From assembly GCA_002381695.1 (NCBI GenBank), contig DFXM01000039.1, forward strand, positions 232,517 through 296,516: DNA of 64,000 nt, in the 5' to 3' direction. The notes under the pieces were generated by a model. It saw nothing but the letters and a program-made list of their open reading frames with translations, did no database searches and was not told where the DNA came from. Position numbers and translations under genes: made by a program. Positions 26,535 through 34,447 of this stretch are shown here, in pieces. The stretch comes from Clostridium sp. UBA4108 (GTDB lineage: Bacteria; Bacillota; Clostridia; Clostridiales; Clostridiaceae). The first letter of the stretch is position 1. The number at the start of each line of letters is the position of its first letter.

Positions 26535-27407
26535 ATGGGTGATTTAAGCTGTATATATGAAGAAATTAAAAAGAAAAGGGATACTTCATATAAAGTTGGT
26601 TTTCAAGGAGTAAGAGCTTCCTTTAGTCATCAAGCATTAATTGAGTATTTTGGAGATAGTGAAGACACTGCTTGCTTTTCAAGATTTGAGCAGGTGTTTG
26701 AAGCTTTGGAGAATGAGAAAATCAGGTATGGTGTATTACCTATTGAGAATTCCTCCACAGGAGGCATAGCTGAAGTATATGATCTCCTCCGAAAATATGG
26801 TTTTTACATAGTAGGTGAAAAATGTATTAAAGTTGACCATAATTTATTAGGTATAAAAGGAGCGGAGATTTTAGATATAGATGAGATATATTCCCATGAA
26901 CAAGGGTTTCTGCAATGTAAGGAATTCTTAGATAGTCATGAGAATTGGAGATTGATACCATATTTTAACACAGCTAAAAGTGCTGAACTTATAAAGGATG
27001 AAAATTTAAAGCGTAAGGGATGTATAGCTAGTAAAAAGGCTGCAGAAGTGTATGGATTAGATATTTTAAAGACCAATATTAATTATAATGTTAATAATCA
27101 TACACGATTTATAATTATAGAAAAAAATATGAAATTCAGTGAAGACTTAGATAAAATCAGCGTAGTAATAGCATTGGCCCATAAATCAGGAGCACTATAT
27201 AGTATTTTAAGATATTTTGAAGAGTACAATTCTAATATGATAAAGATTGAATCTAGACCTATGGTGGATAAATCCTGGGAGTATTTCTTTTACATAGATT
27301 TCCATGGAAACCTATTAGAGGAAGGTACTAAAAATTTATTAAAGGATATAGAAAAAGATAGCTTATATTTTAAGTTTTTAGGCAATTATAAAGGTGAAGT
27401 GAATTAA
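26535..27407 (+). CDS. pheA: Prephenate dehydratase with ACT domain, lacking a chorismate mutase domain
   Basis: This enzyme converts prephenate to phenylpyruvate for phenylalanine. The 290-residue protein has the dehydratase domain (GFQGVRASFSHQALIEYFG, GVLPIENSSTGGI, NNHTRFIIIEKN) and a C-terminal ACT regulatory domain with a GAL motif and IKIESRPM for phenylalanine feedback. Before the catalytic domain only about 20 residues remain (MGDLSCIYEEIKKKRD), which resemble the linker helix of bifunctional mutase-dehydratase P-proteins. The mutase domain seems to be absent. GGGGGG precedes the ATG. It is in the aro operon. Confidence 0.93.
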   Translation: MGDLSCIYEEIKKKRDTSYKVGFQGVRASFSHQALIEYFGDSEDTACFSRFEQVFEALENEKIRYGVLPIENSSTGGIAEVYDLLRKYGFYIVGEKCIKVDHNLLGIKGAEILDIDEIYSHEQGFLQCKEFLDSHENWRLIPYFNTAKSAELIKDENLKRKGCIASKKAAEVYGLDILKTNINYNVNNHTRFIIIEKNMKFSEDLDKISVVIALAHKSGALYSILRYFEEYNSNMIKIESRPMVDKSWEYFFYIDFHGNLLEEGTKNLLKDIEKDSLYFKFLGNYKGEVN

Positions 27408-27493
27408 GTTATTTTCAAAAAATGTTTTTTCAGATGGCTAAAATCTTTCAGTAGCATTTTAAATTCATAATATGAAAATATTTAGGAGGTAAT

Positions 27494-27928
27494 ATGAAAT
27501 TTTTGGTAATCAACGGTCCAAATATAAATTTTATAGGAATAAGGGAAAAAGAAATATACGGAAATAATGATTATGAGGAGCTTTGTAATTTTATTAAACA
27601 TAAGGCGCAAAGATTAAATGTAGATGTAGATATAGTACAAAATAATATAGAAGGGGAATTAATAAATCATATACATAGAGCATATTTTGAAAAATATGAT
27701 GGCATAGTAATTAATCCAGGCGCATATACCCATTATAGTATAGCAATTTATGATGCACTTAAGTCTGTGAATTTAAAGGCTGTAGAAGTGCATTTAAGCA
27801 ATATTCATGCTAGAGAGGAGTATAGAAAGAAATCTGTGACAGCAGGAGCTTGTATAGGGCAAATTTCTGGCTTTGGATTTTTAGGATATGCACTAGCATT
27901 AGAAGTATTGGTTAATAGCTGTAGTTAA
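27494..27928 (+). CDS. aroQ: 3-dehydroquinate dehydratase, type II
   Basis: The 144-residue protein catalyses the third shikimate step. It starts FLVINGPNINFIGIREKEIYG, with the mobile lid containing Arg, and carries NPGAYTHYSIAIYDAL and VEVHLSNIHAREEYRKKS with the catalytic histidine. Type II enzymes form dodecamers. The usual clostridial order has aroE and aroK near this position; here an 86-base spacer separates pheA from aroQ and both are missing. AGGAGG precedes the start. Confidence 0.95.
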   Translation: MKFLVINGPNINFIGIREKEIYGNNDYEELCNFIKHKAQRLNVDVDIVQNNIEGELINHIHRAYFEKYDGIVINPGAYTHYSIAIYDALKSVNLKAVEVHLSNIHAREEYRKKSVTAGACIGQISGFGFLGYALALEVLVNSCS

Positions 27929-28240
27929 AAGTATTAAACATATAATATTATTATTTATATTGATATGGAAATAAAGGTAGCTTAGAAATCTATAATCTAT
28001 TATATTATAAATTTTGCCTCGATTATTGTAGAACATAGAAATTATTTGACATTTGAGGATTGATTTTTATACACATCTATCTTACACTAAGTATAGATAA
28101 AAATTTACAAGAAATATTTTAAATATTTTAATAGTTAGAAATGTTATGAAGTAACTTGAGAAGTGCAATACTTAAATTAGTTTATTTCATAAGTTTTAAA
28201 CATGTAGAAAAGTATATAGAGGGAAAGTAGGTTTTAAGTC
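27929..28240. promoter_or_regulatory. Intergenic region with murA promoter
   Basis: TTGACA (28046-28051) and TATACA (28068-28073), 16 bases apart, form a promoter about 170 bases before murA. The rest of this 312-base gap shows no gene, terminator or repeat that I can support. Confidence 0.55.
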
Positions 28241-29533
28241 TTGAGGTGGATAGAAATTAAAGGAAATACTTCTCTAAGAGGAACTATAAATGTACCAGGT
28301 TCTAAAAACAGCTCATTACCTTTAATGGCAGCAGCTTGTCTTTCAGAGGAGCAGATTATACTTAGAAATATACCAGAAATATCTGATGTAGATATATTAT
28401 TAAGCATAGGAGAAGATATAGGTCTTAAATATATTAAGGAAGCAGAATACATATTATTAAGCCCAAAAGAAATATGTAGTGGAGATATTGATATAGAGAA
28501 ATCAGCTGCATATAGAGCTTCATATTATTTTATAGGAGCATTATTGGCTAAGATGAAAAAAGTTAGAATAGGATACCCAGGGGGAGATAATTTTGGCAGT
28601 AGACCTATTGACCAACATATAAAGGGATTGGAAGCCTTAGGTGCAAAAGTGGAATTATATAGAGATTATTATGAGGTAAGCTGTGAAAAGCTTAAGGGTG
28701 CTGATATTTATTTTGACGTAATAACTAGTGGAGCTACTATTAATGTTATGTTGGCTAGTGTACTTGCAGAAGGAAAAACTACCCTAAAAAATGCTGCAAG
28801 AGATCCTGAAGTTGTAGATGTTGCCATAATGCTAAATAAAATGGGAGCAAAAATTAAGGGGATGGGAACAAGTACTATAACTATAGAAGGGGTAGAAAGA
28901 TTACAAGGATGTGACCATACTGTAATCCCTGATAGATTAATTGTAGGAAGCCTTATAATTGGAGCAGCAGCAACAAGAGGTGATGTTACAGTAGAAGGAG
29001 TAATTCCAGAGCATTTACATTCCTGTCTAGCAAAATTGAAGGAAGCAGGAGTTACTATTGAAAGCGGAGATGATTACATAAGAGCTTATGTAGAAGATAC
29101 ATTAAAGGGTATAAATGTAAAAGCTTCAATGTACCCTGGTTTTGCCACAGATTTACAACAGCCATTAACAGCAATGCTTTTAACTGCAGATAGTCATAGT
29201 ACAATAATTGATACTGTTTACCCCGAAAGATTTAATCATTGTGTTCAATTAAATAAGATGGGAGCAGATATCATTTTAAGAGATGGATCTGTGGTGATTC
29301 CAGCTAAGAGAAAAATTAATGGTGAATGGGTTCACGCCACAGATGTAAGAGCGGGAATGTGTTTAATTTTAGCTGGTATGCTTGGAAAAGGAACTACTCA
29401 TATAACCGGAATAGAACATATTGAGAGAGGATATCCTGATATTGTAGAAACTTTTATTACTCTAGGAGCAAAGATTAAGTTATGTGATGATAATGTAGAT
29501 ATAGAGGATAAGGAAATAGTTCAAGAAATGTAA
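28241..29533 (+). CDS. murA: UDP-N-acetylglucosamine 1-carboxyvinyltransferase with Asp replacing the catalytic Cys
   Basis: MurA makes the first peptidoglycan-specific precursor from UDP-GlcNAc and PEP. The 430-residue protein has GSKNSSLPLMAAA (Lys22-Asn23 equivalent), ARDPEVVDVAIML and PGFATDLQQPLTAMLLTA. The active-site loop, normally PGGCAIGxRPID, here reads PGGDNFGSRPID, so Asp116 stands where Cys115 of E. coli MurA reacts with PEP and fosfomycin. Enzymes with Asp at this position are active and fosfomycin resistant. The TTG start is forced because TAA lies six bases upstream in frame. Substitutions such as NHCVQLNKMGADI in place of the usual RFMHVDELxRMGA suggest a diverged paralogue. 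Confidence 0.9.
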   Translation: MRWIEIKGNTSLRGTINVPGSKNSSLPLMAAACLSEEQIILRNIPEISDVDILLSIGEDIGLKYIKEAEYILLSPKEICSGDIDIEKSAAYRASYYFIGALLAKMKKVRIGYPGGDNFGSRPIDQHIKGLEALGAKVELYRDYYEVSCEKLKGADIYFDVITSGATINVMLASVLAEGKTTLKNAARDPEVVDVAIMLNKMGAKIKGMGTSTITIEGVERLQGCDHTVIPDRLIVGSLIIGAAATRGDVTVEGVIPEHLHSCLAKLKEAGVTIESGDDYIRAYVEDTLKGINVKASMYPGFATDLQQPLTAMLLTADSHSTIIDTVYPERFNHCVQLNKMGADIILRDGSVVIPAKRKINGEWVHATDVRAGMCLILAGMLGKGTTHITGIEHIERGYPDIVETFITLGAKIKLCDDNVDIEDKEIVQEM

Positions 29534-29550
29534 AATTAAGTATCATATGT

Positions 29551-29590
29551 AGAGAGACTAATTATAATGAATTAGTCTCTCTTAAATTTT
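29551..29590 (+). terminator. Terminator after murA
   Basis: AGAGAGACTAATT and AATTAGTCTCTCT form a 13-bp perfect stem followed by TAAATTTT. Confidence 0.85.
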
Positions 29591-29598
29591 ACCCTATA

Positions 29599-29668
29599 TT
29601 TTAGATGGTTGTTGATTCAGATTTGGATAATAGTATGCTGTTAATTATCAACAACGATGAAAGCAGAT
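29599..29668. repeat. Diverged copy of intergenic palindromic family A
   Basis: TTTTAGATGGTTGTTGATT pairs with AATTATCAACAACGATG. The ends match family A copies elsewhere (GATTGTTGAT / ATCAACAAT), but the central arm is shorter. Confidence 0.45.
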
Positions 29669-29781
29669 AAATTTAAGAAGGAAATAAACATAAAATTTGA
29701 AATCTATAGTATAATTTACTTAATAAATCAATTCATATTTGAAGTTGAATCAGTAGTGTTTTAATAATTGGAGGAATGTAT

Positions 29782-31149
29782 ATGTCAGAAATAAAGAGTA
29801 TTGTAGATAAACAGAGAGAATACTTTAATAAAGGAACTACTAAATCAATAGATTTTAGAATAGAGAAACTAAATATATTAAAGAATGCCATATTAAAAAA
29901 CGAAGGAGAAATCTTAGAAGCTATTAATAAGGATCTTAACAAGGCACCTTTTGAAGCTTATGCAACTGAAGTGGGAATAGTACTAGAGGAATTAAGTTTT
30001 CTAATGAAACATATTCGTAAATGGACACGTCCAAAGAGAGTTAAGGCTCCCATTATGCATTTTCCATCAAAAACCTATACAGTAGCAGAGCCCTATGGAT
30101 TATCCTTAATTATGTCACCTTGGAACTATCCATTCCAATTGACAATAGGTCCACTAATTGGCTCTATAGCCGGAGGAAATTGTACTATTATTAAGCCATC
30201 GGCCTTTTCAGCAAATACTTCTAGAGTAATTAGCAAAATAATAGAGGAAAACTTTGAAGAGGAATATATTACAGTAATTGAAGGTGGAAGAACTGAAAAT
30301 CAAGCATTACTCAATGAAAAATTTGATTATATATTCTTTACTGGCAGCGTAGATGTGGGAAAAGTAGTTATGGAAGCTGCATCTAAACATCTAACTCCTG
30401 TAACTTTAGAACTAGGTGGAAAGAGTCCTTGCATAGTAAATAGTGATGCTAATATTGAACTAGCAGCTAAGAGAATTGTATGGGGAAAATTTTTAAATGG
30501 AGGACAGACCTGTGTTGCTCCTGATTATGTGCTAGTTCATAAGGATATAAAAGTTGAATTAATAGAAAATATGAAAAAATATATTAATAAATTTTATGGG
30601 GAAAGCCCATGTGATAATAAGAATTTCCCTAAAATCATCAATGAGAAACATTTTAATCGCCTCCTTAGGCTTTTAGAAGGAGAAGATATAGCCATTGGAG
30701 GAAAGAGTAATCTTCATAGTTTTAAAATAGCACCTACAGTGGTTGATAATGTGACCTGGGAACACAATATAATGAAGGAAGAAATCTTTGGACCACTATT
30801 ACCAATATTGGAGTTTGAGAGCATTGATAAAGTCATTGAGGTGGTGAATAGTCATCCTAAACCTCTAGCATTATATCTATTTACCACTAGTAGTATAATT
30901 GAGAAAAAGATAGTTGGAAATATATCTTTTGGTGGAGGATGTATAAATGATACAATTGTACATCTTGCTACTTCACACATGGCTTTTGGTGGGGTTGGAG
31001 AAAGTGGTATGGGTGGATATCATGGAAAGGCAAGTTTTGAAACATTTACCCATAAGAAGAGCATATTGAAAAAATCTAATTTAATTGATATAAACCTTAG
31101 ATATCCTCCTTATAAGGATAAACTTAACCTATTAAAGAAGATTTTTTAG
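29782..31149 (+). CDS. NAD(P)-dependent aldehyde dehydrogenase (class 3-like)
   Basis: This 455-residue cytoplasmic enzyme oxidises aldehydes to acids. It contains the NAD-binding segment IMSPWNYPFQLTIGPLIGSI, FTGSVDVGKVVMEAA, the general base Glu in TPVTLELGGKSP and the catalytic Cys in NGGQTCVAPDYVLV. PFGGVGESG is represented by AFGGVGESGMGGYHGKASFE. The compact length and C-terminus (MGGYHGK) match the class 3 or fatty-aldehyde group. ATG 29782 is preferred over ATG 29776 since GGAGG needs about seven bases of spacing. The substrate is not known. Confidence 0.92.
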   Translation: MSEIKSIVDKQREYFNKGTTKSIDFRIEKLNILKNAILKNEGEILEAINKDLNKAPFEAYATEVGIVLEELSFLMKHIRKWTRPKRVKAPIMHFPSKTYTVAEPYGLSLIMSPWNYPFQLTIGPLIGSIAGGNCTIIKPSAFSANTSRVISKIIEENFEEEYITVIEGGRTENQALLNEKFDYIFFTGSVDVGKVVMEAASKHLTPVTLELGGKSPCIVNSDANIELAAKRIVWGKFLNGGQTCVAPDYVLVHKDIKVELIENMKKYINKFYGESPCDNKNFPKIINEKHFNRLLRLLEGEDIAIGGKSNLHSFKIAPTVVDNVTWEHNIMKEEIFGPLLPILEFESIDKVIEVVNSHPKPLALYLFTTSSIIEKKIVGNISFGGGCINDTIVHLATSHMAFGGVGESGMGGYHGKASFETFTHKKSILKKSNLIDINLRYPPYKDKLNLLKKIF

Positions 31150-31176
31150 AAGGATTCAATAAAATGATTCAATATC

Positions 31177-31254
31177 ATACAAGTATGCTTTAATAAACTG
31201 TTGAGTAGGAATAATATGAAGTTCAGATTGACTAGTTTTTAAGCATACTTGTAT
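31177..31254. repeat. Inverted-repeat element with 14-bp perfect ends (family B related)
   Basis: ATACAAGTATGCTT (31177-31190) and AAGCATACTTGTAT (31241-31254) are exact complements. The interior AATAAACTGTTGA and AATAATATGAAGTTCA recur in the element at 40.2 kb. It begins 28 bases after the aldehyde dehydrogenase stop. Confidence 0.65.
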
Positions 31255-31279
31255 AATATAGAAATTTAATTACAGCTCA

Positions 31280-31503
31280 TATATATAAGTTTCAATAATA
31301 AAACTACATAATACAAATAGACATTCTTATAATTTATTTAAGTTGAACTTTATATTATTGCTGTGAATACCATTTGCAGGAACCTTAGTAAATCAAGGTT
31401 TTGAAACGGTTGAACAATAATAATATAAAGTTCTAATTAATCTAATTTTCATAATATAGTCTATTTGTATAATGTAGAAACTTAATTGAAACTTATATAC
31501 ATA
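31280..31503. mobile_element. MITE-like element with ~40-bp terminal inverted repeats (family B)
   Basis: The left end contains TATAAGTTTCAATAATAAAA then CTACATAATACAAATAGAC. The right end contains GTCTATTTGTATAATGTAG then AAACTTAATTGAAACTTATA. The two pair over about 40 bases with few mismatches. Inside, TTGAACTTTATATTATTGC and AATAATAATATAAAGTTC form a second nested palindrome. No coding capacity exists, so it would be non-autonomous. The 31150-31625 gap holds nothing else. Confidence 0.6.
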
Positions 31504-31625
31504 AAATCTAAGATGTTTTTAATTGTTAAACTATTGAATTTATGAATTTTTTACATTACAATATAGTCAAGGCATATTGAATATTATTTGGTGGGCCTAA
31601 CTTAAAGTTTAATGAGGTACTTTCT

Positions 31626-31949
31626 ATGTATGATAAAGGAACAATATATGTGGTTGGAACATCAAAGACCAATACAGATAATGCTATAACTAACAGATTT
31701 AATGCTTTTTTCATTGGATTTGTTATAGATATTAAAACAGAATCTATTATTGATTTAAGCTGCACTTCAACTATTAGAACCACAGAGGAATTTGTTAAGA
31801 CCCTCTTTCTTGGGAAAAATATAGGAAAGTATGATTTGGAAATAGAGGAAGAAATCAAGAGAAGATATCATGGGTCATCTCAAAAGGCAATTATTGTGGC
31901 CTATAAAGATGCATTTAAAAAATATAATGAAATAAAACAAAAATATTAG
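31626..31949 (+). CDS. DUF3870 domain protein
   Basis: The 107-residue protein has the DUF3870 pattern: GTIYVVGTSKTNTDNAITNR, then FFIGFVIDIKTESIIDLSCT and a C-terminal YHGSSQKAIIVAYKDAFKKY. The family is common in clostridia and Firmicutes and uncharacterised. GAGGT lies upstream. It sits before a dipeptide epimerase gene, from which it is separated by a terminator, so joint function is not implied. Confidence 0.85.
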   Translation: MYDKGTIYVVGTSKTNTDNAITNRFNAFFIGFVIDIKTESIIDLSCTSTIRTTEEFVKTLFLGKNIGKYDLEIEEEIKRRYHGSSQKAIIVAYKDAFKKYNEIKQKY

Positions 31950-32001
31950 TACTGCTTTATTTATAGGACATATTTTATTATACGAGTATGTTAAAGTAAA
32001 T

Positions 32002-32056
32002 AAAACCCAGTAAAAGCTAGGATATATCTATGCTTTTATTGGGTTTTAATTTTTTA
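32002..32056 (+). terminator. Terminator after the DUF3870 gene
   Basis: AAAACCCAGTAAAAGC and GCTTTTATTGGGTTTT form a long stem with one mismatch, followed by AATTTTTTA. Confidence 0.85.
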
Positions 32057-32084
32057 TAAACATATTATGAGGAGGAGAGTTTAT

Positions 32085-33173
32085 ATGAAAATTACTGATA
32101 TAAAAATAGGGAGAATATCTGTACCATTAAGGACTCCATTTAAAACTGCACTAAGAACAGTAAACAGTGTAGAGGATGTAATAGTAAAAATATATACAGA
32201 CACAGGAAATATAGGGTTTGGTGAAGCTCCCCCTACAGGAGTCATCACAGGAGATACTACAGGATCTATAATAGGGGCAATTGAGGACCACATAAAGAAA
32301 ACAATAATAGGTATGGAAATAGATAATTTTGAGGAATTAATGCATAAGCTTCATAGCTGTGTTATTAAAAATAGTAGCGCAAAAGCTGCTATAGATATAG
32401 CATTATATGATTTATATGGACAACTTTATAAGGCTCCACTATATAAGCTTTTAGGGGGATATAGAAAGGAGATTACTACAGATATAACAATAAGTGTTAA
32501 TGATCCCGAAGAGATGGCTAAGGATAGTTTAGAGGCTGTAAAAAGAGGATATAATACTTTGAAAATAAAAGTAGGAAAAGATGCTAAAAAAGATATGGAA
32601 AGAATGAAGGCTATTAGGGCAGCAGTTGGATATGATGTAGATTTAAGAATAGATGCCAATCAAGGGTGGAAGCCTAAAGAAGCAATACAAGTTCTTAGAA
32701 AAATGGAGGATGAAGGGTTGCAAATTGAGTTTGTAGAGCAACCAGTTTTAGCTCATGATCTTGAAGGATTGAAATATGTTAAGGATAATATATCGATTCC
32801 AGTATTAGCAGATGAGAGTGTGTTTTCACCTATGGATGCATTGAGAATATTGCAATTAGGAGCAGCTGATTTCGTTAATATTAAGCTGATGAAAACTGGT
32901 GGAATATATAATGCACTTAAGATATGCAGTGTTGCAGAGATGTATGGAGTAGAATGTATGATTGGTTGTATGTTAGAGGCAAAAGTCAGTGTAACTGCAG
33001 CAGTTCATTTAGCTTGTGCTAAGAGCATAATAACTAAAATCGACCTAGATGGGCCTGTATTATGTAGTGAAGATCCAGTAATAGGAGGAGCTATATTTAA
33101 TGAATTCAAAATAGGGGTCGGTGAAGAACCAGGTCTTGGAATAAAGGAGATTGAGAATGTAATGTATTTATAA
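32085..33173 (+). CDS. Dipeptide epimerase (enolase superfamily, L-Ala-D/L-Glu type)
   Basis: This 362-residue enzyme of the muconate-lactonising subgroup of the enolase superfamily has the catalytic pair KIKVG and NIKLMKTGG. The metal ligands are Asp in DANQGW, Glu in FVEQP and Asp in LADES. The C-terminal DLDGP motif is typical of L-Ala-D/L-Glu epimerases, which recycle murein dipeptides by inverting the glutamate centre. The ATG at 32085 follows GGAGGAG by seven bases; the longer frame starting at 32067 would place the ribosome site inside the gene. The neighbouring beta-lactamase-fold gene fits a muropeptide theme. Confidence 0.88.
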   Translation: MKITDIKIGRISVPLRTPFKTALRTVNSVEDVIVKIYTDTGNIGFGEAPPTGVITGDTTGSIIGAIEDHIKKTIIGMEIDNFEELMHKLHSCVIKNSSAKAAIDIALYDLYGQLYKAPLYKLLGGYRKEITTDITISVNDPEEMAKDSLEAVKRGYNTLKIKVGKDAKKDMERMKAIRAAVGYDVDLRIDANQGWKPKEAIQVLRKMEDEGLQIEFVEQPVLAHDLEGLKYVKDNISIPVLADESVFSPMDALRILQLGAADFVNIKLMKTGGIYNALKICSVAEMYGVECMIGCMLEAKVSVTAAVHLACAKSIITKIDLDGPVLCSEDPVIGGAIFNEFKIGVGEEPGLGIKEIENVMYL

Positions 33174-33197
33174 TAATGAAGTTTAATTTTAATATTT

Positions 33198-33288
33198 GGA
33201 TTTGTTTTAATATAGTGTTGATAATGAACTATATATTATTACTCGCAATAATATATAGTTCATTATCAACAATCATTTAAAACAAAGC
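33198..33288. repeat. Intergenic palindromic family A, best-preserved copy
   Basis: A 25-bp perfect stem (33216-33240 and 33247-33271) closes on the loop ACTCGC, and outer ends GGATTTGTTTTAA and TTTAAAACAAAGC pair imperfectly. It lies 25 bases after the epimerase stop. Arms read TGTTGATAATGAACTATA toward the centre. No T run follows, so it is not a standard terminator. Confidence 0.8.
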
Positions 33289-33370
33289 ATAATATTTTAT
33301 AAAAGAAAAACCTATTTATATGGTATTTAAGGTAAAGTAGTATAACAATTATGATGGAAGGAGCCTTTTT

Positions 33371-34156
33371 ATGGAGTTAGAGCAGTTGATTAACAATATA
33401 ATAATGGATACCACAGCAGATGTGGCATTGGTATTTAAATGTTTTAAAGGAAATTATAATATTAATATAAATGAAAATATGAAATTCCCCTCAGCTAGTA
33501 CCATTAAAATACTTATCATGGCAGCCGTAATGCAAGAGGTAGAGGAAGGGGTATTTGATTTAAATCACACCATAGAGTTAAAGGATGAAATGAAATGTGG
33601 TGGTGCAGGAATTTTTAGTGAACTGGATAGTGGACATAGATTTAATATAAGAGAATTGCTTACAGCTATGATAATTCAAAGTGATAATGCAGCTACTAAC
33701 ATGCTTATTGATTTGGTTGGTATGGGAAAAATAAATAAAATGGCTGAGGAACTAGATATGAAGAGTACTAAGCTAAATCGTAAAATGATGGATTTTCAGG
33801 CAGCTAAACAGGGGAAGGAAAACATCACTAATGCTAGAAACTTATCTATAATACTAGAGCTTATATATAGGGAAGTACTTGTAGATGAGCCTTCCAGCCA
33901 GATAATGCTTTCGATTCTTAAAAAACAACAACTTGAAGGGGGTATTACAAAGTATCTTCCAGAGGATATAGTTATTGCTAATAAGACTGGAGATTTAAAC
34001 AAAATTGAACACGATGTGGGAATAGTTTATCATCCGCAAGGAGAGTATATCCTATGTGTGCTTACTAAGAATTTGAATTATAATAAAGAAGGTAAAGAGA
34101 TAATAGGGAAAATTTCTAGGGAGATATTTAATTTTTTGCTTAGTTCTAAACAATAA
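33371..34156 (+). CDS. Class A beta-lactamase-fold serine hydrolase without signal peptide
   Basis: This 261-residue protein has the penicillin-interacting serine motifs SASTIK (S-x-x-K), SDN in QSDNAATNML and KTG in NKTGDL. The omega-loop Glu of true class A beta-lactamases (ExxLN) is not found; the corresponding stretch reads RKMMDFQAAKQGKENITNAR. There is no signal peptide or anchor, so the protein appears cytoplasmic, unlike resistance enzymes. Together with the upstream epimerase, a peptidase-like role on muropeptides is more plausible than drug resistance, by inference. GAAGGAG precedes the ATG. Confidence 0.8.
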   Translation: MELEQLINNIIMDTTADVALVFKCFKGNYNININENMKFPSASTIKILIMAAVMQEVEEGVFDLNHTIELKDEMKCGGAGIFSELDSGHRFNIRELLTAMIIQSDNAATNMLIDLVGMGKINKMAEELDMKSTKLNRKMMDFQAAKQGKENITNARNLSIILELIYREVLVDEPSSQIMLSILKKQQLEGGITKYLPEDIVIANKTGDLNKIEHDVGIVYHPQGEYILCVLTKNLNYNKEGKEIIGKISREIFNFLLSSKQ

Positions 34157-34176
34157 TTGGATAATTTTTTCATAAT

Positions 34177-34356
34177 ATAAGAAGGTTGTCTAAAAATATT
34201 TTAAGTTGCAATTTTATCATATTCTCTTGCAAAAATTGATATTCTATTATTATTTTTTTAAGATTAAATAATAGAGTTTTGATTATTAATGAATAAATTT
34301 TTGTAAGGATAATTCATAAAAATTCACTTAAATTATTTTTAAGATAGCCTCCTTAT
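34177..34356. mobile_element. 180-bp self-complementary element between the serine hydrolase and glnA
   Basis: The ends ATAAGAAGGTTGTC and GATAGCCTCCTTAT are near complements, and pairing continues for about 60 bases per arm (for example TTGCAAAAATT with AATTTTTGTAA, CTATTATT with AATAATAG). T-rich sequence follows the right end. The arms are unrelated to families A and B. It is a MITE-like hairpin or a giant terminator, ending eight bases before the glnA -35. Confidence 0.55.
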
Positions 34357-34364
34357 TTTTTTAT

Positions 34365-34392
34365 TTGACAGCTATATTGAGGGTGGTATAAT
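34365..34392 (+). promoter_or_regulatory. Promoter of glnA
   Basis: TTGACA (34365-34370) and TATAAT (34387-34392) are 16 bases apart, giving a leader of about 45 bases before the GTG start. Confidence 0.8.
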
Positions 34393-34447
34393 ATGAACAG
34401 ATATGTAATTTATTACATTTATTCAATTAAAAGAAAAGAGGGTTATA

